Source of the DNA: Triplophysa rosa
Lineage: Eukaryota; Chordata; Actinopteri; Cypriniformes; Nemacheilidae
Direction: 5' to 3'
Length of the DNA stretch: 64,000 bases
Assembly (NCBI RefSeq): GCF_024868665.1
Contig: NC_079891.1
Span: 31,905,592 to 31,969,591, forward strand
Numbering within the stretch: the first letter of the stretch is position 1; each line of letters starts with the position of its first letter. Below are positions 12,869 through 25,883 of this stretch, piece after piece. The position numbers were made by a program, and so were the translations under genes. The notes under the pieces are model-generated. The model made no database searches, was not told the origin of the DNA, and was given only the letters and a program-made list of their open reading frames with translations.

Positions 12869-14547
12869 GAGATTATATTTAAGTAGTGATTGCCTTAGTT
12901 GCTTTTGTTTTCCCTATATTGTTAGTTTCGACGTGTAGTTGATTTGCACTACATAAAAATACGTATAATTATATATTCGAAAACTTTACATGACCTAAAA
13001 TTGGTGCTCTTTCACTTTCCTGTTTTTCCTGCACAAAAAATAAAAACGTGTTAAAAAAGCATTAAAAATCGAGAAAACGCATTAAAAATAAATAGGGGGT
13101 ATTTGTTAGTGTGTTGGTGGTATTGAAGTGGTGAAAAGTGGCTATGGGAATGAAGTCCTGTTGTTATTGTGCCTGATGGGTCTGGGGAAATGGTTAACTA
13201 CATACGTTTTCCTATAACACTAGTGAGTAAAATGATGTAGGTTTTGTAAAGAGTCTTTGTGAAGGATACACGTCTGAATGTAGTGAAACCGTCTTCACTA
13301 TCGCATCACATGCCAAGATTAACTCAGATTTTACAATATGTCATTTTATAGAACTCGAATGATGCACCAAAAAATCCTTTTAAATAGAACAAAAATAAAC
13401 GATTGTTCATTCTTTACATATGGAATGCTGCTGTTGGGTTGTTATAAATATGAAATGTAAAAAAAAGTATAACATTTTGTGTGCATTGTAGCAATGAGAG
13501 CATTAGAGCACCGTGTATTTTGGAGACGGGGAGGGGTGGTGTGTATAAATGTATGTTTGCTTGTGACGTCACTGTCCACAGACAGAGAGAAAGGGCTCGA
13601 TTCTCTTATTTTCTTCTTGGGAGGGTGGAGGGTTTAGGGCTGTATGCCTTTTGTATTGATATGCTTTTGTCTTGTTTTTATTTGTTACAGGTGTTTTAAG
13701 AAAAGTGCAAACAAAAAGTGAACTTCTTTCTCAAGATTGTGTCTTGTTAAAAATTGGTGTCTTGAAGTTTCTCACGCCCACTGAACTTCCTTCTGCTTTC
13801 CGCAGTCTGACCCCTTCTATGCGTAACCTATCTCGTCGTCTTCTGTGAACACTGGTGACGGGACATGGCTAACGCATTGCGAGCGTTATGTGAAAGACTG
13901 GTGCTGTCACACACCGATGTGAATTCCTGCTCCGACGTACCGTGTCCCGGCGCTGCGCTTATCACAGTCAATGATGTCACCGTGGGAGGGGGGTAGATGT
14001 ACTACTTTGATTTGTATATATGGGTTATTTATCGTACGCTGAAAACGGCTAGAGCCTTAAGACATACAAATGTATGGACTCCATAGATGTCATCAGAAAC
14101 CGATGGCAGACGTGGTCCACATGAGAAGAGCCCATCGCCAGTCATTCCCATCGATTGTGACTGCGTCTCAGGTGTTTCACACCTTCACAAATACACACAA
14201 ACACACACACTCGTCCTTCACATACTGCCTCTTGTACGCTAAACAAAAGAGGTTTATGTCTGTTTTACATTCAATCAGAAATGGACATTTCTATGCTGTT
14301 ACTTTTTAAGAATTGGGCTACTTTGATGTTGACTGCTAAATATGTGGTTAAAAGGAATGACCTTAAAATAAAAAACTTAAAATGTAGAGCAGAGTTGTTT
14401 GTGGGGGTTTTTTTTAAAGAAAAATTGACAATGTTTAATGACGCATCAAAGCTGAAGCGTGTCATTCTTGTCTTCTATTTCATATGCAGCAAAGAATTAT
14501 GTGTTTTCCATAAAGTGTAGACAATGTGCACAATGGTACTGACTCAA

Positions 14548-14740
14548 ACAGTGTACACTCTTAAAAATGATGTGTTAATTATTAACACATCGCTTGTTAT
14601 GCTATTAACACATTGTGTGTCATTTTGACACATTTTTGTTGATTTTGTGTGAAATTAATGAAAGGGACAACACAAGTTGTGTTTAAAGTAACACGATATG
14701 TGTTGTCCCAGAAATAACACAGAAATTAAGCAAAACAAAT
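14548..14740. mobile_element. short repeat of a GTGTTAA / AACAC-rich MITE family
   Basis: It contains repeated TTAACACA and GACACA motifs and an inner AAAGGGACAACACAAGTTGT. A diverged relative (AAAAGGAACAACACAAAGCT) lies at 17171-17310. Exact ends are not fixed. Confidence 0.5.
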
Positions 14741-16988
14741 GGCACAGAAATTACACACTTCTGCTTTAGAGACCAAATGGTTCGATGCTTTTTTCTGGTT
14801 TGCAGTTTCCTTAAGTGTGTTGACAGAATGAAACGGGAAGTAACTTGGGACATTAAATGGCTTGTCCTTTTTTTATATAGCATTCTTTAGTTTGTATCAC
14901 AAGCATGTGTCATTTATAATTCAGAGAGCATTTTATTCGACAACAACTGTGTGGTGAAATTTTTTTTTAATAGAACGAGGGAAATGTTATATGTGCATCT
15001 CTGCTAAATATACATGTCAGCAGACGGACAACACTGTCAGTTAACAGACAAATCCACAAAACTCAAATTTGATAAACTTTGATTTTATAATTTGTAAAAT
15101 TTTACAAGAGAATAACAGTTTAAGTTCATATTTACATTTCTGTTTAAATTAGCGGACGTTGTGCTTCCTGACTGCACCGGTTTTCTCTTTCACATGAAAT
15201 AAGATTCAGTTTAATCCCCCGAGTATGTGAAGATAACATTTTAGCTGTCGTTCAATAACTAGATCAGAGGTGGAGGATGGATAGAAGAATGAAAGGGGGA
15301 AGGGTAGGTGTCGTTTTTAGACGGCACAAAAATGGAAGCAATAGACCAAACAGAGAAGAAATAAAGAGGGATGAGGGCTGTCAGGGTTTCTACATCCTAG
15401 CTGGATTATGGCTACAAAGCTCTAATGCTTAAAGGTCACTATAGTGATCTCTTTTCCTTCCCTTTTAGTGTTTTGTAGAAAGGAAAAATAATGATATTAT
15501 GTAGAAAATAATTTAAAAAGAGAAATATGTCCGATAAAGCTAATTTTTCTCAGAATGCGTTGCTTCACCTTTAGTTAAGAGTCGTTCATTCAAGCACAGC
15601 GTTTGTCACTATATCCTGATGTGATGAATGTCCAGCTGTGTCATTTTGTTCTTAACATTAAGAGACGGATTTTAGCAGTGTGGCTATTCTTCAGGGTCTT
15701 TACCCATTAAGTTTTACTATAAGAAAAATAATACTGTCTGTGTTTTACTGGGATGTTTTAAAATAAGACGATTTCACCTAAACCAAAGTTTTTAATAAAT
15801 ATTTATATTTATGGAAAAACGACCAAAAATGGGATTGTTACGCAGTGTTTTACTGTAATTGATAGATTCGGGGTGGATAATGACAGGGAATTGGTAGCCA
15901 TTTGTGAGTCAATATTTTGCGACAGACATGTAGAATGAGTTCTGCTGTCTCTGGATGAGTTTAAGTGTGTGTTTGTTTGCCTTTGTGCGTGTCCGATGTG
16001 TGTTTGTGTGTGGGGGTCAGAGTCTATTTGACCCCTCGCTATGGCTGTCAGATTAGACAAATCCCACATTTTATCCAGCAGTCGACCAACAGCGACCTCC
16101 CACATACACCAACACTCCACACCGGCCTAAATAATACGTGCACCTGTTATCGGCCAACAATGTGCCACGTCCTGAAACACTCTCTTATAAAACTGATTTT
16201 CAAGAAGGGAATCGACCCCCTTAGTCTCTCTAAATCAGGGTTGTCCAATCGAGCTCCTGAAGAGCCACTGTTCTCCAGGTGTGTCCTCTGTAGTGAACCC
16301 CAGGAATAAGAATGCACAACCCTGCTTTAAACACAATGATCATTACAAAACTAATTAGCAAGTAATTTAGCTCTATAGCATAACCAACGTGCTATACATT
16401 ATACAAGTATAAAGGCTATAAAAAGTAAGACCAGAAACTTAAATACACTATAGCACAACAAAGACAACATATTTTTAAACTGGGTAAAAACAGATTGTCC
16501 CCTAAACTTCCATTCATTAATATTTTTAAAGGAATAGCAAATAAAATATATAAAAATAAATATACATAAAAAAAATAAATCAAGGACCTTCACCATTTTG
16601 AGCGCCATATAAAATAAAATTATTGAATATAAAATTATCTAAATATAATTTACAGATTGTATAGATTATGTAGTGATATAGATTTGCTATGGTATAATGG
16701 TTAGTATATTTCAAAATGTATTAAGTAAATTGAGAGATTTTTTATAATTGGGTGATCTTATTTAATGCACTTGCTAACATGAACTAAAAGTGACAGATTA
16801 ATTTACAGCATTAATTAATACTTCTTAATATTAGTTAATGCTAATACAAATGTTTCTCGTGTTAGTTAATTGTGTGTCAACTAAAGTAAGCAGGTTTTCA
16901 CTAAAATGTATTACTAAATATATTAAAGTATTGTTTTAAATACTTGTAAATGTTTAAAACACTCTCAAAAAGTGTTTAGAACATTTTG
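14741..16988. other. intergenic, nothing recognised
   Basis: The sequence is AT-rich and unique-looking. There are no supported exons, RNA genes or clear mobile-element ends. Open frames here lack splice sites and family motifs. Confidence 0.5.
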
Positions 16989-17170
16989 CCCCGGTTTCAC
17001 AGACAAGGCTTAAGACTATATGAAAATAACTTCTTAAGTGCCATTGTTTTGTCTCAAGATGCACATCAGTAATGTTTTTTTCTAAGGAATTTTAATAAAA
17101 ACGACTTAAATAGCCTAAATTATAAGGCATAGTCCTGGCTTAGGCTAAGCCTTGTCTATGAAACCGGGCC
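16989..17170. mobile_element. MITE with CCCGGTTTCA terminal inverted repeats
   Basis: The ends CCCCGGTTTCACAGACAAGG and, inverted, CCCGGTTTCATAGACAAGGC pair almost perfectly. The core includes TTGTCTCAAGATG, shared with the nested element at 40837-41068. Length is about 180 bp with no coding capacity. Confidence 0.8.
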
Positions 17171-17310
17171 ATAGTGTTATAAATTTGAACACATTATGTA
17201 TCATTTTGTTTTGATTGTGTGTTAAATAAATAAAAGGAACAACACAAAGCTGAGTTAAAAGTAACACAAACTAAATTTAACACTAGATGTGTTGTTGTTT
17301 TTTAAAGTGA
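17171..17310. mobile_element. second copy of the GTGTTAA / AACAC MITE
   Basis: It shares TGTGTTAAAT, AAAGGAACAACACAAAG and TTTAACACTAGATGTGTTG motifs with the block at 14548-14740. It abuts the preceding MITE. Confidence 0.45.
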
Positions 17311-18474
17311 AGTGTTGTCATTGTTAGTTCTCTTTAACTAAGTTAGTTAACAAATGAAACCTTATCATATAGCAATGTGAAACCTGAGCACATTCATGTT
17401 TCTCGTGGCTATGAGCTGAACGTTTATAAACACAGTCCAGCAGACAGTGAAAGTGACAGCAGATGACGGTGAAGTGTTGTGTGCTCAGTATAAGTGGGCA
17501 GTAAGCCTCCTTCCTCCACAGTGAAACAGGAACTAACGCAGTGAAGCTGCCACAGGGCTGTGAGCTAACAGATGGAGAGCAGAGAGGCTGAATGTGGGCT
17601 GTGATCTCATGGGAGCAGAACTGAGGGGGAGAGAGGCTATTGGCAACAAACAAGAGATCCACCCTGTGCACATGTGAGCACACAGACCCCGATGAGCTGA
17701 GCTAACAGCCAATAAATCACATAGACGTGTCAAGAGGACACATCCGAAACATACATGTCTTTTACGTAAGAGACAGAAACACGCTTGCGTTACGCACTTG
17801 GTCACAGATTGTTGTCCAGTCATCTATTTGTATTTACCTCTATTTTAAACCTTAAGAGGATTTACGCAAGGAATTCCCTCCCTGGATGCAATGTCTCTAT
17901 TTTAGTTCTAACATACTAACAAGAGCTTGAGAATGATGGTCATGTGCACGAGAGCGTGGGTGAGTCTGTGTGTGGAACCAGGAGACAAATAGCTCAGGCA
18001 TCTTTTCATAATGTCAGCTGTTTAGCCAACTGAAAACATTGACATTGAGAACTGAGACACTGACAACCGAGACATTGAGGGTGAGCCATGTTTGTTTCTG
18101 TGTTTATATGCAGTGGGACAGGGTTTCTTATATCTAACAACAGGTCAAAGGACAGAGAGGTCACATGCGTTCTACTCCAATGATTATTTCTCAGGTTTGG
18201 CTGATTTTCAATTTCTGCTAAAAAAGAAGCTTTTTGAACATTTGCACCATTATTAGCCAGGCAAAAACATAAGGTTGTTGACTTTTGTGACATTTTGCCT
18301 AAAATTGAACATTAAAATAGTAAAAAAATATTGGTTGGAACTGCACACAAGTTTTTCACCTGCACTTGTGTAAATGGTTGAGAGACAATAAAAAGTGATT
18401 TTGATTTGATTTAAAACTATGTAACATCTAAAGATGACAAATATATATTTGGCCAACATAAATACTAATGAAAA

Positions 18475-18705
18475 TTATAGTTCACTTTAATTTTCTCACC
18501 CTTATGTCATGGCAAACCTGCATGACATTCTTCTACAAAACACAAAAGATATTTTGAAGCATGCACACTGGCTTCCATTGACTTCCACTGTATGAACACA
18601 AAACCTGAGACATTTCTCAATATATCTTCTATTATGTTCTACTGTAGAAATAGTCATATACAGGTTTTAAATGACATGAGGGTGAAAAAAATGAAATGAT
18701 GGCAA
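18475..18705. mobile_element. 'AGTTCACCC' MITE, divergent copy
   Basis: It runs from ATAGTTCACTTTAATTTTCT to a right half with CAGGTTTTAAATGACATGAG. The paired ACAAAAGATATTTTGAAG and AATATATCTTCTATTATG arms mark the family. Confidence 0.55.
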
Positions 18706-19519
18706 AATATTTCTTTATATTATATTATTTATGTCTGAATATGTAAAGCACAAGTGACAACTTGATCTGACCATAGAGTTACAAAAATAGTCCTCAACGT
18801 TGAAATAAAAAAATCTACCATTAAAACCTGGCTGAATATATTTTAGGGTTGTTTTATTTAGAAATGACCATGCAAATACAAAAATTACAGTTTTGAACAA
18901 CAAATAAAACGACAAAGTATTATACAATCATAACGCATATGATCATAAATCAATAAAAAAATTATCGGACTGGAACTTTAGTTACCCTGATAAAAACCCT
19001 TTTGACATCTTTCACGTGGCAGTGTATCCTGCAAAAATAGTAATTATACTATACTTAATTAAAAAGTAAATTGTCTAGTTATATAGTTATCTAAGTAATA
19101 ATAAAGTAAAATATCAAAGGCATTGGCAATATGGTTAAGGCTGTTAATATTTTTTAACATAGGCCTAACATTTAGCACTCTCATTTCATGAGCTATTACG
19201 CCCTCTACTGGCTGACATGTGACAATTGACAAATTCTAGTATGTATATACAGACAAAAATTAAGATTTATTGGCACGGTTATTTACATTTACAAAACTGT
19301 TAGTTACCTAAAGTACAGAAATAGGCCGTTTAGAAAAGAAAAGCAAATGAAATAAAAAGAAATTAAAGATAAAATATCTATCCATATTCAAACCAACAAT
19401 GATTGTAAGTTGCAAAAATGTTGAAATTATTTATAACGTAGAATAGAACATTTGAAAATGAATAAGTTACGCAATTAAAAGGGAAGATTTGTCTGTCTGT
19501 CTACATTCATGTCTATCTA

Positions 19520-19735
19520 TATTAAAGGGACAATACACAGTAGATGTCATCCCCCATTAACTCCCATAGTATTTATTTTTCCTACTATGGCAGTAAATGG
19601 GGGGGGTGATCTGCTTGGATACTGACATTCTTCCAAATATCTTCCTTTTTGTTCAGCAGAACAAATACATTTATGCAGGTCTAGAACAACCTGAGGGTTA
19701 GTAAATGATGAAAGAATTTGTATTTTTGGGTGAAA
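19520..19735. mobile_element. 'AGTTCACCC' MITE, left end truncated
   Basis: It shows the family's central arms (opposed CCATAGTATTTATTTTTCCT and TACTATGGCAGTAAATGG) and the right end ATTTTTGGGTGAAACTA. The left terminal repeat is missing. Confidence 0.55.
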
Positions 19736-20639
19736 CTAGCGAATCATGTGCCTCAGGTCTAAGAGAATGCTGATTGAAGACACTGAGGCCTGCAGCATCT
19801 CTCTAGGGGTTTGATGGTGCCATCATGCTAAAGCCTGTACTGAGGCGTGGCTCCTGCCCCTGGCCCCCACCCAAGTCTGTGTGAAGGGATGGTGCAACAG
19901 TCCTGCGCTCAAAATACAAACCCCAGCACACCACTCCCTGACAACCAATACTGATGACTCATCAGAAAAAAGTGCGATGGGACGCAGCTTACACAAAGCT
20001 TGTATGTATTTTGTCACATGTGCTAATATTTACAACTCTGCAGAAGATGTCTATTTATAGCCCTTGCACTGTTTGTGAATAGGGGATATAATTAATTATT
20101 TGTAAGATGTGATTCTGATTTGGAACTCGCACCGAGTTCTGCATCAAGGAGGGTCATCCAAACAGGACCTCAGTCTGCAGACACTGCAGAGGTACAGACT
20201 GCCACCCGCATTACAACACACGCAACACCCAGAGGTAGACACTCCCTCTCTCTGCAACATGCTTCAATCCCATGCGGACATGCAACACATGCGGTGCCTC
20301 TGTTTAAGCAATGGGATTGATCTGGTGTTCAATGCAATACATCTGTATCTATCTATAGGATATCAGCATTTTAATGCAGGTTTGTTGTTTTAGTTATTTA
20401 TTTACCAATTCCTTCATACAAAGAACATCATGAAAATCTAAAATGACTAAAAATGTATTTAAACGTACCAGTATTCACTTCGAATGACCTTTGTGCGTCC
20501 TTTGTGTTTTTACTGTCTGCATGATGCACATATATATCATTTTATACGTTACAGGATCAGAAAAAAGGATGAGTGGTCAAAAACCACAGGACAGAGCACT
20601 GAAGGGGATGAATGATTCCTCTCCTGGGACTTTGTCTTA

Positions 20640-20845
20640 TTGCTCAGGGTTGCAGGTTCCCCCTCTTCACCACCGCCCCTGCGTCAGATGATGCTGACGG
20701 TCTCCGCTTATAAAAGATGCGCCAGTGACAACCTGACTGGCACTCGCATCTCACCTCTGTCTCTTTCTCTCTGTCTCTCTCTCTTTCCCACATCCACACA
20801 CCTCACTCACACAGTTCGTCTTCTTGAAGGGAGAAACATTTCAAC
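20640..20845 (+). promoter_or_regulatory. ina: ina core promoter and 5' UTR
   Basis: TATAAAAG lies at 20709-20716, about 130 bases before the start codon. A GC/KLF-type box (CCACCGCCCCTG) and TGCTGACG follow each other just upstream. A CT-rich stretch at 20757-20790 lies in the presumed 5' UTR. Transcription start is inferred at about 20740 from the TATA position. Confidence 0.7.
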
Positions 20846-23800
20846 ATGAGTTACTCCAGCGACATGTACACGAGCAGCTCGTACAGGAAGATTTTTGGAG
20901 ATGCGCCGCGACGCGTCACCGTGGCCAGCAGCAGCCCGTCCCGGGTGACGGTGGGGTACCGCTCCGGACCCCAGCATCACCGCGCCTACGCCTCTCCACC
21001 CTCCATGATCACGTCCTCGAGTTACCGCACGAAACTTGCGTCCGGCCGCGGAGCTTTCCAGTCCATGCCGGACTCGGTGGATCTGGCGCAGACCACGGCC
21101 ATCACCAACGAGCTGAAGATCATCCGCACCAACGAGAAGGAGCAGCTGCAGGGCCTCAACGACCGCTTCGTGACGTTCATCGAGAAGGTGCACAACCTCG
21201 AGCAGCACAACAAAGTTCTGGAGGCTGAGGTCGCCCTGCTGCGTCAGCGCCACAACGAGCCGTCGCGTCTTCACGACCTCTACGAGCAGGAGGTCCGCGA
21301 GCTGCGTGGTCGCGTGGAGGAGTTGACGCACGAGAAGAGCCAAATGCATATCGACTGCGTGCAGATGAACGAGGCGCTGGAGCGCCTCAGGGAGAGGCTG
21401 GACGAGGAGGCTCGGCTCCGGGAGGAGGCCGAGAACAACCTGAAGGGGTACCGCAAGGACGTGGATGACGCCACTCTGTCCCGTCTGGAGCTGGAGAAAA
21501 AAGTCGAGTCCCTGCTGGATGAGATCGCGTTCATGAGGAAAGTGCACGAAGAGGAGCTGCAGGAACTGCAGGCGTCACTTCAGGCCACGCAGGTAAAAAG
21601 TTGATCTGCGAACTCATAACGATCCATTTGCATCTGTGCTTGAAAATATTACATGATATTCTTATGAAATAAACGCATAAATTGCAATTAAGCGAAACAC
21701 TGCTTGTGCTTGGGATTGTATAAAAAACTGCTCGATAAAAGTAAAAAAGCAAGTTTAGCCAGGAAACCTAGAACGTGAGTAAAGCTGAGTTTATTCGATT
21801 CAGAAGAGTTGTTTATTATGACTGTATCAACCTGGAGATATTGGATATACAAGGTATTTCGTAGAACAAGTTCGTTAAAGTTGTAATTGCACAGGTCACT
21901 TTTTACACAACAAATGTTGTTATTATAAAAAGGAAAAAAGACAAAGCTATAATTAATATGTAGTCATATTTCATCAATAATGCACGAGACGGGCGTGCTA
22001 TGCATTGTCATTCAGGGCGGCGCGCGTCTAACTGAATTTACAGCACTGCAGCTCAGACGTTCGTGCGCGTCCGTGGAGCGCAAGTCGTGCACCCCCGCAC
22101 TGCGCCAGGACACCTAAAAAGTACACACGTTTCCTTTCTAAGTTTAAACTCAAGTAAGGCATTAATAGGACAAAATAATGAGTTGCTTAATAAATCAATC
22201 AAGGTAATGTGAGAGTTGTTGGTTTCGGGATGTTTTAACTTCTTCACCTTTTGGCTACGTGCAAACATTGATCCGGTAGCGCAGGATTTTGGGTGTGGCG
22301 ACGGGACCCCGCAGCGCATCGTTCTTGAGATGGACTGCATCATGTTAGAGTCGTGCAGAGTCATGCAGCTTCTGCTCAGAAAAAAAACCCATTTGTAACG
22401 ATACTTCAGGGCCGCTAGATAAAAGTGATGCTTTATTTCAGCTGCAGTCAGACTTTCAGAATACTGCAGTAAATCATTTTGCAATGCTAACAAGTAATAA
22501 TCATTTGGGTTCTTCCCTACAATATTTGCAGACTTCATCCTACCCAGACTCTAATCCAACTCAGAGACCCCAGTCTAAAAACTCTTGGTAACACCTTTGT
22601 AAAAAACTTCAAATGAAACATGATTACGTTATTATAAGTGAGCTTTCATTCTAGAAAGGCCTATGTTAGTGTTTACACCAAGACTACAAATATCTCATTA
22701 ACTAATGTAAGCTGATGCTTATCACGCATGGTCTCTGGGTGCTGATGTTGTGGGTGATTAACTGCTGCAGCATCGCCATACAAATGAGCAGGTCCAGGTG
22801 AAATAGCAGCGTCATCTTTCCTCTTGCATAAAACCCCTGAGTCTGCGCTCCATCCCACAGCCTTAAGAGCTCAGAGACATGAAACATGTAATGGCCAACT
22901 TCAGTACTGCACATGTTAGGTTTGCCACCAAAGTAGCCTATCTGTATATAATTTATACGCTTAGACATAATGCAATGTAAATGATCATTCTGGGTGTTAG
23001 TTATTTATTAGAAATCAATAATTAACCACTAAATTAAGGTTTACCCACCAGATAAATACCACACCATAACTTACTTACACACAGACTAAAGACTGTTAAG
23101 GACTACCATACATTTAGCAACATGCTTAATTATTTAAGATTAGACTGTGCGCCATATATTTTGGGAGATTTAAGGCCTTGTGGATGTGTATCAGATTATT
23201 TACTAATATTATTTAAGTACAAATAAGTCTCTATCGTCATGAAAAACTACTTATGTATAATAATTAAACAAGAATTATAAAAAAGTTTAAATGGCACTTT
23301 GCTCCTTGACATAACAATGTTCGTTTTAAAACCGTATTCAACCCTGTTCAGGTGTCTGTTGAGATGGAAGTCAGTAAACCGGACCTCGCTGTTGCTCTGA
23401 AGGACATCCGTGTCCAGTACGAGTCTCTCTCCTCTCGGAACCAGCAGCAGGCAGAGGAGTGGTACCGCTCCAAATTCTCTAGTGTGACGGAGGTGGCGGC
23501 ACGCAACAACGATGCGCTGAAGCAGACCAAGGATGAGCTGTCCGAGTACCGCCGACAGCTCCAGTCGCGCACCCTGGAAATCGAGGCCTTGAGGGCACAC
23601 AATGAGGCTTTAGATAGGCAGCTGGCAGAGATGGAGGACCGCCACAGCAACGAGATTGGCGAGCTGCAGGTGAGCACATTTTATTACATGCGTTTCACCA
23701 TATATATTTGGGAAATATTCCAACAACGTTTGCTCAGAGTCTCACTACAAGCTCCAAAACAACTCTAGTCTTAATGATTTAAGAGTTTTTTCTTTGTCAC

Positions 23801-25883
23801 ATACACAGTTATAGAAACATTCAACTTGTAGTGAAATAAAATCAGGCCAACTCACTATAGACTGTGCAAAAATGCTCAAATAAAATATATTAAAATGAAC
23901 TAAAAATTAGGTAGAAAAACCCTAGACCGTTTGGGCGGACAGACGTATTATCATTAGGGAACTCAATCAATGTTGAAAATCCATATTACCAACATGCCAA
24001 CTCAGTTTTAAGTTCAAAACAGGCAGCAAAATGTCTCTCTTTCCCACACACTGCAGAAAATATAGCCTACGTGTCGTGCAAGCCACTTCCCTCTCTCTCT
24101 CTCTCCCTCCCTCTCTCATTCTTGTTCTTACACACAAGCTCATGATCAAACCATCATTAAAAACAGACCACACACCCCACTCTTTCTTAATACATTTAAA
24201 CAGACCAAAAATAGTTAACATTCTGCATAATAGGCCTAATCATAAAAGCAAGGTTGGCATCATAAAATGAATTAAACAACTGACTTACCTTTAGAAGAGT
24301 TGTTTAAGAGTGTTTAAGGTGTGCTTTCACTCAGTTGTGTATTTTTGGGCGAAGTCTCAAATGCCGAAACTAGTGCTTTTGGTAGTAAGTACTACAAACT
24401 GCTCTCTTGCTCCATCTTCCATCGGAAGAAATATAACACTCCACAACCACTTCTGCTTTGCTGTTTTTGCTTTAAGCACTTTAACAAAGTCAATACATTC
24501 AAATCAGCTGAACTTCAAATCTGAAAATATAATTTATATAAACATTTACCACAAAATATCATACCAATGATTACAAATACCAAAGATTACATTGACATTC
24601 ATAAACAATGATATACACACACTGACATGCATAAAAAATGCTAAATGCCTGAATGTAAAATACAAAAAAATGGCCTATGAAAAATATACTTTATAGATAA
24701 ATAAGATAAATAATAAATAGCTGCTTAAAGTGATAGTTCACCCAAAAATGAAAATTCTGCCATCATTTACTCACCATCTTGTCATTTCAAACCCATATGA
24801 CTGACTTTCTTCCGCAGAACACAAAAGAAGATATTTTGAAGAAGTTGGCAACTGAACAGCACTGGCCCCCATTCATTTATATTGTATGGGCACAAAACCA
24901 ATGCAAGTGAAATGGTGCCGGTTAACAACATTCTTTAAAATATCTTCTTTTGTGTTCAATTGAATAAAGAAAGTCATACAGGTTTGAAATGACAAGAGGG
25001 TGAGTAAGTGACAGCATTTTCATTTTTGGGTGAACTATCACTTTAAATCATGTAAGAAACACCTTTTCTATTGGTTGTTTTATGACAAGGTACAAAATTG
25101 TTTTTGGAATTATACTATGTTTTCAGTAAATAGAAATTCTTTCTGCCCTACAGGATACTATTCAGCAGCTTGAGTCTGCTCTTCGTAGCACTAAAGGAGA
25201 GATGTCCCGCCACCTGCGTGAATACCAGGACCTGCTGAATGTGAAGATGGCACTGGATATTGAGATTGCAGCTTACAGGTCTGAATCATTTTCCCTTCAC
25301 GATCATTTGCAGTAGCTGGAGACGTCTGCCAAATGAAAACGAATAAATATAATTAATGTTGAAGAATACTGTTGTTCTGATGCCCGCAAGGTTCTTTTTG
25401 TTTTTTCCTGACAGGAAGCTACTTGAAGGTGAGGAATGCCGCCTAAGCTCTGTTGGAGGAGCCATGCTGCAATCCGCCTACTCCTATCCGTCAAGCCGCA
25501 CTTACGTCCTGAGCGCCTACAGGAAAGGCGGAGCAAAACCAGAGGAAGAGGAAGAGCAGGAGGAGGAGGAGAAAGAGGAAGAAGAGGAGGAAGAGGGTGA
25601 GGAAGAAGCAGGAGAGGAAGCAGAGGAGGGAGAGGAAGCGGATGAAGAGGAAGGAGGCGAGGAGGAGGAGGCGGAAGAGAAGGAGAAAGAAAAGGAGGAT
25701 GAGAAGAAGGAAAAGGACGAGGAGAAGAAAGATCAGAAGGAGCAAAAGGAAAACGAGAAGGAGAAAGAAAAAGAGAAAGAGAAGAAGAGCGATAGCAAGA
25801 GTGAAAGCAAAAAGGCAGATAGCAAGAGTGAGAAGGGGGACAGTAACAAAGGCGAGAAAGCCGCTGCTGTCAAGAGCAAGTAA
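20846..25883 (+). CDS. ina: alpha-internexin-type neuronal intermediate filament protein
   Basis: Exons are 20846-21592, 23352-23669, 25154-25278 and 25415-25883, giving 552 residues with consistent phases. The head starts [20 protein letters not shown], matching the SSSSYRKVFGD head of alpha-internexin. The rod begins at about residue 95 ([13 protein letters not shown]) and closes with the conserved coil-2 end [18 protein letters not shown] at about 387-404. [17 protein letters not shown] and [16 protein letters not shown] favour alpha-internexin over neurofilament L or M. The tail from about residue 438 is almost pure Glu, then Lys/Glu, then Ser/Lys, resembling the neurofilament-L E-segment more than mammalian internexin. 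Type IV filaments co-assemble with neurofilaments in axons; the fish orthologue (gefiltin in goldfish) is known from retinal ganglion cells. Which of the two fish copies (inaa or inab) this is cannot be decided here. Confidence 0.92.
21593..23351 (+). other. ina: ina intron 1
   Basis: 1.76 kb intron. The region from about 21985 to 22330 is CpG-rich (GGCGGCGCGCG, GTGCGCGTCCGTGG, GGCGACGGGACCCCG) in an otherwise AT-rich intron. No exon is evident in it. Confidence 0.6.
24725..25046. mobile_element. full-length 'AGTTCACCC' MITE in ina intron 2
   Basis: The ends TTAAAGTGATAGTTCACCCA and inverse TTAAAGTGATAGTTCACCCA match exactly. Internal arms with ACACAAAAGAAGATATTTTG are inverted around a centre. 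This is the best-preserved copy of this family in the window, at about 320 bp. Confidence 0.85.

Larger units (their letters stand above)
10581..14530 (+). other. mxd1: probable long 3' UTR of mxd1
   Basis: After the stop the sequence stays CpG-rich and nearly free of older repeats to about 14.5 kb, unlike the AT-rich flanks, and shows no coherent coding frame. Candidate AATAAA signals are at 13039-13044 and 14367-14372. The next element starts at about 14548. One MITE (11054-11531) is inserted. Calling the whole block UTR is inference; the transcript end cannot be fixed from sequence alone. Confidence 0.5.
17311..20550. other. intergenic upstream of ina
   Basis: No exon is supported. MITE copies of the 'AGTTCACCC' family lie at about 18475-18705 and 19520-19735. 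The rest is AT-rich unique sequence. Confidence 0.5.

Noticed and set aside
20807..21547. 246-residue minus-strand open frame
   Set aside because: Antisense shadow of the GC-rich ina exon 1; the plus frame has full intermediate-filament homology.
20846..25883. Calling the filament gene nefl or nefm
   Set aside because: The head [10 protein letters not shown] and the [16 protein letters not shown] segment match alpha-internexin; only the acidic tail is neurofilament-like.
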